Source: Mercurialis annua (lineage: Eukaryota > Streptophyta > Magnoliopsida > Malpighiales > Euphorbiaceae). Taken from it: 64,000 nucleotides of DNA. A program made the position numbers and the translations under genes. The stretch spans positions 57,769,651 through 57,833,650 of the forward strand of contig NC_065571.1 in the NCBI RefSeq assembly GCF_937616625.2, given 5' to 3'. The notes below the pieces were generated by a model. The model made no database searches and was not told where the DNA came from. It worked only from the letters and a program-made list of their open reading frames with translations. Of this stretch, positions 36,478 to 45,900 are shown piece by piece. Position 1 is the stretch's first letter, and every line of letters begins with the position of its first letter.

Positions 36478-37325
36478 ATTAAAATGCATAAGGATTACCA
36501 GACATGAACTTAACTATTAGACAAAGACAAATTTTTCTAGTATAATAAAACAAAATAAATTTAAAATTTGATTTAAATTTCAAAATGAATGCCATTTTTT
36601 TAGTTTTATTTTAATATGTTAGTAGTTGAATGATGGGAATCTTGTGGATCTTCAACTCCAAATTTATAAAGATCTGATAGAAAAATACTTAGACTCATTT
36701 GTAGTGCATCGAGTTTTGTGAGCATATTAGAGCATGTAAATGAATGAATTTAAATGCTCCTTTATTTTTTATATGATCACGGTTGCTAATTCATTATATA
36801 TTTTATATATTTTGTAGGTTCATAATAAAAAGTAAAAAAGTCTAACTAAAAAAATATGCTTGAATGATTTGGTATTCGTAAATTACAATCGAGTATTGTG
36901 ACAACGATATGAAACAAGTGGTTATCTTGATCCAGTTTGTTTAAATGATATAGATGATAGAAATGAGTGGTTAATGGGTGTAATAAATAAAGACCATGAT
37001 GAAGATGATTTGATTTTTTGTTGGTAGTGATGATTTAACATGGAATAAGGTTATTGTTGCTCTTAGAGTTGGAGAAAAGGTGTCTTTTACTAGATTAAAT
37101 AAGACAAAAATAGTGGATCCACATCCATATTCACATCCACGTCAAATATAGGAAGTAGAAATATTAAAAATGCTACAACAATGTCATCTTTTTCGAAGAA
37201 GGGTTATTTCTTTAATTATAAGAGACGAGAAAGAATAAATTGAAAATAATGGTGGAGAATTTGTTGAACCATATAAAAATGATGATAATTTTATAAATCT
37301 TGACGACTATCAATTTTTTAAATAA
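36478..37325 (+). pseudogene. hAT transposase C-terminal fragment, opposite strand
   Basis: On the plus strand, with stops and frameshifts. It starts with a counterpart of the minus-strand copy's C-terminal piece (GLPDMNLTIRQRQ, about 36490) and continues into the acidic tail usual for hAT transposases (RYETSGYLDPVCLNDIDDRN about 36900-36970, then DDLTWNKVIVALRVGEKV about 37030-37085). Together with 33540-36265 it forms an inverted pair around 36300-36470. Confidence 0.65.
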
Positions 37326-37360
37326 ATTTTAATAATATAACTATGGTATTTTTTAGTTTA

Positions 37361-37864
37361 GGCCTAATGCCTCAAAAAACTCCGACCTTTTAACCCCTTT
37401 CCAATCCTACACTAACTATGAAAATTGGTCAATTTTACCCTATTTTGTATTTTTGTGTTTTAATTATACCCTGAAATATTAAATTGACGTTTTTTTGGTT
37501 TGGAAAAAATTAAAAAATGTTCTCCATGTCTAACATATATTAATTGTATATGTTGAAAATTTATTTAGATTTAGTTAAATCATTTAAGAATTTGAATTAG
37601 TTTTAATTTGATTATGGTTTTTAGTTATTTTTTAAAAATAAAATACTTATTTGTATTTTTTTGAATGGAAATAAATTTAATTCTATTTTTAAACTTAGTT
37701 AATTAAATGATTTCATAATTTAAATAAAAAAATTGTGAAAATTTAAAACATTAGGGTACAATTGAAACGAGAAAATGTGAAATGGGGTAAAATTGACCAG
37801 TTTTCAACGTCAGGGTAGAATTGAAAAGGGGCTAAAAGGTCAGGATTTTTTGAAGTATTAGGCC
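37361..37864. mobile_element. Foldback MITE, GGCCTAAT ends, 504 bp
   Basis: Inverted ends GGCCTAATGCCTCAAAAAAC and the reverse complement of TTTTTTGAAGTATTAGGCC, with long arms (GACCTTTTAACCCCTTT, GGTCAATTTTACCC). Flanks TTTAGTTTA (37352-37360) and TTTAGTTTT (37865-37873) match at 8 of 9, a Mutator-like duplication. AT-rich interior without coding. Confidence 0.75.
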
Positions 37865-38000
37865 TTTAGTTTTTAATTTCTAATTTTAACATTATTTTAA
37901 ATATATGCGGTATTAAAATTATCATTATTATTCGATTGGAATAATGCCAACATTTAGCCGAATTAACAATCATATATAACAGTAACGAAGGATTTGTTTC

Positions 38001-40435
38001 TGTAATACCCCAAATGATTAAATTGTTTAATTGGACTACGTGTTCAGTGTTGAGTCGCCGGAGTGGCGATATCGGAATAAGTTCCGATAAATTAAGATAA
38101 ATATAAAATTTTATCAGGACGGTTTCGAAAGGATTATTGCAAGAGATTTAATATTATATTTCAGTTCTAAAGTTGGAATTGGAACTAGAAAGGAAAAATG
38201 TTAAGAAAAGTCTCAAATTAGAGTTCAGGGACTAAAGTGGTAATTTAGCCATATAAATCCCGAAGTGAAGATTATTTCGCCAAGCTCCGCGAAATGTTTT
38301 ATAGTATTTGTGGTAAAAGTTTCGGGTCAATCGGAGACCTTTTAAAATTTGTAAGCGGATGCATTTTGGGCTAAAATGTAATTTTTGAAAAGTTCAAGGG
38401 CTAAAGTGCAAATTAACCAATTAAGCCTCGAGAATAAAAATAAGAGGATTATTAACGGAAAATAATAATTTTTAAATCATATTATTTATTTGGATACAAA
38501 TAATACGTACGTAATTGAATAAAGTAAATAATTAACCGTTTGGTTAAATTAGAAAGTTTAAAAGAGAATTGGTTTAAGTTAAAGAAATGAAGGATTAAAA
38601 GAGTATATTGGCCAATTAAATATAAAATGAGAAACATGAATGAAGGATCCAGAATCATTTTCAGAGCATTTTCATTTCCTTCGTCAAAATCGTCGTTCTA
38701 TCGCTCGATCTCCGTTTCTCATCCGTTTCCGACGTTCTATAGCTCGAAATGATCGTATTTCGACGGCGAATCACGGTAAGCTCGACGTTTTCCTGTTTGG
38801 ATGTATAAATTTCTTAATATATCGAGTTAAAGTTTTAGGCCACGAAACGATTTTATCGTTTTATCGATTATAGGATTGAATTTGGATGTTTTGAATATAG
38901 ATTAAGCGTTATGGATGCGTTAGGAGCGTTTTTATACCTATAGCACGTCGGAATACCCCAAAAAACTATTCCGGGGATCGTGCACAGGAGGTGCACGAAC
39001 GTGAACCTATACATGGTGCACGACCGTGCACCAAGGTGGACGAACGTGCACCACTAGAGAGTGCACGATCGTGCACCCCAAGGCACGAACGTGCACCCGG
39101 ACCCTTGTATCTCCGATTGTATTGTTTTGATACCGTTTCCTATTCGCGTATTGAGATTATAATCGATTAATTATCGATTGATTGAATCATTAACCTAATG
39201 GGGTTAAACGTGAATTGAGTTAGAAAGAGATACGATTCGTAAACGAGTTAGAAACCGTTTAGTAGTACTCTGACGTGAGTCAATTATTTTGAAATAGTTT
39301 TAGACCCGGCGAGGCAAGGAGCCGCTAGACCAGGAGCTCGGGAAGCTAGACGTTTCTGAGCACCGGAGTATTTTTGGATATAAGCGGTCACTGTGAGTTT
39401 GTTTGTTTACTTTTCAAGTATTTAAAAAGTATATTGTTTTACATCGCAAATGCTTTATATTATTTATTTACATCGCATTTGCTTATATCGTGAATGTTTA
39501 TATGGAATTGCATTTATATCTGAATTTGAAACCAGTATATATCGGATGAAACGTGCCTTCCTATTGGGCGGTAATAGGACTGTGTGATCACCAATTTTGA
39601 TTAGAGAAATTATAGAAAGGGCCCATATTATCGAATATTGAATATCGTATCGTATCGAAGTTGAATTACATATCGAATTGGATACGAGGTTTAACTCGGT
39701 TGAACTATCTCGGGACCCGTATCCAGTGGGTTTAACTCGGTTGAACTATCTCGGGACCCACAACTTGGGATAAAATAATGGTAGTGGTTGAACTCGGTTG
39801 AATTATCTCGTGACCTTACAAATTGGATCGATCGATTTGATTATTATATATCGACATATATTTGGAGAATAGGGTTTCATCCGGATCAGTTGCTCGGCTG
39901 CATTTGATCGAATAGTTTACATTATCGATTTTATGTTTTATTTAAATGCTTATTAGTAAATATGCAAACTCACTCAGTATTTTCCCAAATACTGACCCTT
40001 CACTGTTGTTTTCAGGTGACAGAGTCGGATCAGACAGACCATCTCCTTTATGTCAGAAGTCGCTTGGGCTTGCACAAAGTAAGAATTCTTGTAGAGCTGC
40101 AGTAGTCCATAAGTGTCAGTATATGAGTAGAGTTTTGATTTCTATACCAATTGCCATGAATGGAATTGGTTGTATTTATGAGTTGAAACAGGGCAGTGCT
40201 GGATGTGAGACATCACACTTTAAGACCCTGGTTCCTGCGAATCATGTTGCATTAGTTTTCAGAAAAGAAATATAAGATTTCGATAGGAGTATTTATATTA
40301 ATTAAAGATGCTTCCTAACAACGTTTTTTATATAATAATATATTTATTTGCGAAAAAATTATAGTGGTTTTAGGCTTGCTACGGGTTCCGGAGCTATCAC
40401 TCCCGGTCTCGGCTCAATCATTTGGGGTCGTGACA
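38001..40435 (+). mobile_element. Solo LTR of Ty3/Gypsy, 2435 bp, GTTTC target duplication
   Basis: Starts TGTAATACCCC and ends TTTGGGGTCGTGACA, with the exact 5-bp duplication GTTTC at 37996-38000 and 40436-40440. No primer site, tract or polyprotein lies between, so it is a solo LTR left by recombination. It is related to the LTR at 29382-31514 (CGCCAAGCTCCGCGAAAT, CGACGTTCTATAGCTCG, GGTAAGCTCGACG). It carries palindromes at 38987-39097 and three tandem units GGTTTAACTCGGTTGAACTA-type at about 39690-39815. A 110-codon frame at 39946-40275 is chance. Confidence 0.93.
38987..39097. repeat. Palindrome cluster GGTGCACGAACGTGCACC
   Basis: Five variable inverted-repeat units (for example GGTGCACGACCGTGCACC, GTGCACGATCGTGCAC). 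They lie downstream of the TATA-like box of the solo LTR, the same relative place as the CCTCACGTCGTGAGG cluster in the LTR at 29382-31514, but with an unrelated sequence. Confidence 0.9.
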
Positions 40436-40440
40436 GTTTC

Positions 40441-42192
40441 AAAATAGGTAATAAGCAATCCATATTTTATAAATCAAAACCATTAAGAATTATCAATTAG
40501 AACAAGGGATATGAATAGTCATAATCATGATTGTTCATAATGCCATACATTTGTCACAACACAAGCAATAACAACAATTAACAACCACCATTAACAATGA
40601 ATAACACAAGGACAAGTCCATGCAATGTCAAGCAAGAAGCTGCCCCAACAAATTGTCCGGATTAGTGAAGCAAAACAACGCAACGAGCAAGAACAACAGA
40701 CCAAATTAATTTCGCAACACGAACCCACTTAATGAAATCAAATCCAAACAATCTTAACAATCAAGTATGATAAACAACAACACATCAGAACCTCAGAAAC
40801 CTAACAACAATGGCAGTAAATAACACAAAGGAACGACAGCCAATAATAACGAAATGATTTAACGTAAATTCGAGAGATTTGAGGTACCGTTCGAATGTAA
40901 CAAAGCTAGATGATTTCAGAGATGTTTCAGCTGAGATTGGATGTGAGATTTAGGGCCTAAACACAACAAGAACCATGCCCAAAAACAAGTTCAGAAATCG
41001 GCAGCAGCATACATTCAAAAGCGATGAATCGAACAACGCATAAATAGAAAGATTGAACGTACCGAATTGGATTACAACGCCTAAGGATTAATGAGAATGA
41101 TAGGGGCTGATGTAACGATGAAACCCACATCAAATCGATGCTAAAGCGGAAAGGATATGAGTTAAGAAACGACAATGCAATAATGAACGTATTAAGGAAA
41201 ACTAACGTGAGAAACTTACCGAATCCAAAAGCGAATGAAAGGAAAGAAGGATATGATGTTTCAGAGAGTTCTTGCCAGTGAGAGTCGGCTAGGGTTTAGT
41301 TAAAGGTGATAGAATAGGTTAGGTCGAAATAAGGGGTCTATTTATAGGCAAAATAGAAATTCTGACAGAGGGGCGCGATGGATCCATCGTGCCTTTCTCA
41401 GCAAAATGAAAAAAAAAAATGCTTAGGGCGCGATGGCAGGCACGATGGACCCATTGTGCCTTCCATCGTGCCTCCCTGCACAAAGCTTTAGAAAAGCAAA
41501 AACTTACACAAGGCCCAACGGCAACGACTGACCAAACCCAAAGTATAACATGGACCACACGGAGCCCAACTAACACAAAAAGCGATCAACATGGTGACAG
41601 AACAACGCCAAAACCACACGGGATATCACAATCTCCCCAACTTATATAAAATTCGTTTTCGAATTTAAAAGAAAAACAACTGACGTAAAACATAACATAA
41701 AACTACATATCAAGCTGAACAAAATGCACATAACCAACATAAAAACGTATAAACAAGATACCCAAGGTAAACAAGGACATTAATGATAATAATTTTACAT
41801 AACGAACTATGTCTCTCAAGATTATTCCTCAACCATTCAACCAACCCAAACTGTAATTATAGGAATTTCGTGCTTAACGACCTAAGCACTTGCTAAGCAA
41901 AAACTCAGTAGGTTGTTCCTCGAACGATAACTCAAAACCACCACTTTCACAAGCCGAACAATCTCAATTGGTCATAAAAAGTATTATACTAACTCCCACT
42001 TAACATAAAACGATAACGCAAGATCTAGGTGAAATCAATGAGGGAATACAAACTCTCCCAGATAAAGCTCGACTGAGATACTTAGTATAAACAAGACGAA
42101 CCTCGAATATCTAATGATAAATCTAATCAAAATTTTCACCCAGAGAAAGTCAACACAAGAAGAAACACGCCAAAAACATATGGGACATTACA
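40441..42192 (-). mobile_element. Decayed LTR element (two LTR starts)
   Basis: On the minus strand there are two similar LTR beginnings: TGTAATGTCCCA at 42192 and TGTGATATCCCG at 41630. Each is followed within a few bases by a GGTTTTGGCGTT/GTTTTTGGCGTG phrase. Just before the second start lie TTCGAAAACGAATTTTATA and a purine stretch, matching the end-of-pol and polypurine layout at 31514-31560. A TATA box CTATAAATAG lies near 41340. Palindromes occur at 41372-41474. The solo LTR at 38001-40435 may have inserted into it. The lower boundary is unknown. Confidence 0.55.
41372..41474. repeat. Palindrome cluster GGCGCGATGGATCCATCGTGCC
   Basis: Units built on GGCACGATGG and its complement CCATCGTGCC, the first a 22-bp near-perfect palindrome (41372-41393). 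A third different palindrome cluster in an LTR of this window. Confidence 0.85.
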
Positions 42193-42411
42193 CAACTAGA
42201 CTCTAACTAACTAATTTAACTTAAACCACCAACTAGAGAAGAAAACGAAAAATGACATGCTAAAAACCTTCTCATGTGTGCCAATATTGCATTTTATTAT
42301 TTTTAAGAAAAAAAGTGTAATTTACTTCTCTTATAAGGGGTTTTTAAGAGAGAACTGTTACATGTACAATATAATTTGCTTTTCTTTTATACTTATTATA
42401 TACTCTAGATG

Positions 42412-42600
42412 CACTTGAGCACTTAGCCCAGTTGATAAGGGAGTAAGACTCTATATGCGTGTGAGGCTGGGGGTTCGACCCCAATTCTTCCCAGCATACT
42501 GTTGGGTATTTTAAAAATTTAAATTGGTATCAACTAATCACCGCTAATTTCTGTTAACATCTAATCTAATGTAATTTTAGTTTTGATAAAAAACAATACT
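42412..42600 (+). mobile_element. tRNA-derived SINE-like element
   Basis: The segment contains an A-box-like TAGCCCAGTTGATAAGGG and a B-box-like GGTTCGACCCC about 45 bp apart, as in tRNA genes, but the whole does not fold as a standard tRNA. It is followed by an unrelated AT-rich body. This is the usual build of a plant SINE. The 3' end and target duplication were not determined. Confidence 0.55.
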
Positions 42601-42975
42601 AATTACAGGATTGAGATTCCTTCAAATTCACTTCATGTTCAATAAATTTATATCATTCGTTACAAAATGAATGGTGTAGATAAAAACATTCAATTTTAGT
42701 TAAATAAATTTATAATATTTATTTTGTAATGAACGACGAAGATTAGACAATATTCCTTAGTTCTGTAGTATAGATGAGTAGAATTATTCCAAAGAAAGTC
42801 TAGAGGAAAATGACAAATATTTAACAGAGGAAAAAGACAAATGTTTAACGGCATTTCCCATATTCGTACTTTTTTTGTTTTTTTGAGAAAGCCCCATATT
42901 CGTACTTGATCATTAAAACTTCACGAATTCAGAATTTAGCACACAAAAAAATACCCAAAAAATAATAAAAATAAA

Positions 42976-45900
42976 ATGTCTAAAAGAACCCAATGGGCTT
43001 ATACGACACCGTTACTTCCCGAACAACTAAAACTACAACAACGGACATTTCTTCACCACCATTCGTCCGTCGAAATGTCCACCGCCACCGTGACAGCCGT
43101 GCCTCGTAGCTCCACGTTTCTCGGGGTGGACGTCGGTACAGGAAGCGCACGCGCCGGTTTGTTTGATGAGAAAGGAAAGCTATTAGGCTCCGCCAGTAGT
43201 CCGATTCAAATATGGAAAGAAGGCGTCTGTGTCGAGGTTCGCATTATTAAATCATTGAATCGAGTTCAATTCATTAATTTTTTTAATTGAGGATTTTAAA
43301 AATTGAGTTTAATTTATTAGGTTTTTCAATTAAGAATTTTAGAATTGAGATTGTTGTGATGGAATTGGCAGCAATCGTCTACGGATATTTGGCATGCAAT
43401 CTGTGCAGCGGTGAAATCGGCATGTTCACTTGCAAATGTAGCTGGACATGAAGTTACTGGAATTGGATTTGCTGCCACTTGTTCTCTTGGTTTGTTTGAC
43501 AGATTCTTTTTACTGTTTAATCTTTTGTTGAATTTGAATTAGAAATATATACTGTTTTTGTAGTTGATCATATGGAATTTGGGGATAAGTTTTGGTGTTT
43601 TATGTTCTTTAAAAGTGGCGGTTGATGCTGATGGAGCACCGGTAACGGTTTCGTGGAGTGGAGATTCGAGAAGGAATATTATAGTATGGATGGATCATAG
43701 AGCTGTAAAACAAGCTGAGAAGATTAATTCTTCTAATTCACCTGTTTTACAGTATTGTGGTGGAGCTCTTTCTCCTGAAATGCAACCTCCAAAGGTACTT
43801 TGATGTGTTTCTTTAATTTAATCTAGACTATTAGTTTTAAGTTCTAAAATATGGAGTAGAAATAGTGGTTTAGAATCTTAGATGATCTCCGTCTCCTCTT
43901 TGAAATGTTCATCTTCCGAAAAACTAATTAAACTTAATTAGGCAATTATCATGTTTGAAAAGCTTGCAATTGAGATGTTAAACTTCATAACGTACAAGAA
44001 TACCGTTTCTCTTAAGAATTGAATCCTGCCAAAAGTGAATCGGGTTGACGCACGTAATTTATTTTAACAATGGTTGAATGTTTTATTTAGTGCTCTATCT
44101 GAGTGTCTGTAGTTAAAAAATTTCAGCTTTTATGGGTGAAAGAAAATCTGCCGGAGTCATGGTCCGTCGTGTTTAGGTGGATGGACTTGAGCGATTGGTT
44201 GTCATACAGGTAGTTTCTTTCTCTTGGAACATTTTTAAAATGTTTATACTTCATACTGTGTTTTCGTGAATTAGTCAAATTATTCGATCCTTCGACAAGC
44301 TTATGCTTATCCCAATATTTGGTATTTGTTTTTTGTTTGATATGTAGAGCAACAGGGGTTGATACTCGTAGTCTATGTACAACAGTATGCAAATGGACTT
44401 ATCTTGGCCATGCACATATGCAACAAATGAATGAAAAGGATTCTCGAGATATGGAAGCTTGTGGATGGGATGATGACTTTTGGGAAGAGATCGGCTTGTG
44501 TGATCTTACAGATGGTCATCATGCTAAAATTGGTATGGTTAGAGGGGTTCTGTACATTTGATTTTATTATTATGCTAATTGAGCCCTTTGCATGCTTTGC
44601 ATTCTATCAATATTCGATACTGACAACTAAAAATTTATATTTATATCTAATCTTTTAAAATAATATTATGGTTAAGATCAACGAAGAATTCTACCTAGTA
44701 CTTTTTTTTATATTTTTCTTGTATATCTAATATCAGTCAGGTCTATTCTACTTTAGGGAATTCTGAGGTGGATTTTAGAAGTACGAGACATTAAAGAACT
44801 TCTAAGCTCTATTGAAATAAATTTAATGCTATAAGAAATCAGAAATTATGGGATTTAAGCCTTAAATTTAAGTTGGGATCTTAATCTTGTTGTGTTAGAC
44901 AATGGGCATGTCATATGTATGGGTAGGAGCTCGGTTAAAATGGATTTCACGTTTCTACTTTGCTATCATCATCATTATAGAATTAAATTACCGCTGCAAC
45001 AACTACATAAAAATCCCACCAGTAGCAGCTACAGGAGAGGAGACAATGACCCGTAATGCTCCTTTCATCATTATGACTATTAGTGCCGTAATTATTATCA
45101 CCACTGCAGTAGGCCATCAGTGCTCGCTGACGTCTATATACCATAACTTATATCACTATCACGACTAGTGGTGAACAACCATCATAGTCACTAGTAAGTA
45201 GCTGCATGACCAATATTGCCATTGTATCTCCTGATTGATGAACGATCAATAACTGCCGTCCTCTGTGTAACTGTAGATTATTATGATACAGTAACTATAG
45301 CAACAGAGTAGGCCCATTCTAAGTGTCAATGGGGATTCAAATGAAGGCATGATGATATGGTTTATGTTCCGATGCGGAAAAGAAAAAGAAAAAAAATTTG
45401 ATTGGCATTTTATTTCGATTAACTTAATCAGTCACACGCACACATACATACCTATATATATACATACTCCCTCCGTCCCACTTTAGAAGTCCCATTTGAC
45501 TTTACACACAGATTAAGAAAACAATAACTATCTTTATTTTTTCATGTTTTTTCATGTTTTGCCCCTATTAATGATAGTGGAATTTTCCATAGAGCTCTTT
45601 TAAGATGACTAAAAGAAGGGTAAAAAGAGAAGTTCAATGGAAAAATATTCCAAAAATAGAAATGAGACTTTTAAATGGGACATCCAAAAATGGAATATGA
45701 GACTTCTTAAACGGGACGGATGGAGTATATTTATACATACATATACATATATATGTATTATATAGGGTTAATTTCATATAAAATCACCACCTCTACACGT
45801 TTTTTCATTTTAATCACATCCTTTAAAAAGTGTCAAATAAAATCACCACCTTTCATTTTTTTGCAAATCTATCATCGATGAGTAAAATTTGATGTCTTTT

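Noticed and set aside
39946..40275. 109-codon open frame as a host gene
   Set aside because: It lies wholly within a solo LTR with exact borders and target duplication, and resembles no known protein.
42412..42495. Functional tRNA gene
   Set aside because: A and B boxes are present but I cannot form the acceptor, D and anticodon stems; a SINE head fits better.
44902..45168. 88-codon open frame in kinase intron 5
   Set aside because: It lies between two well-supported exons, is Ile/Thr low-complexity, and matches nothing I know.
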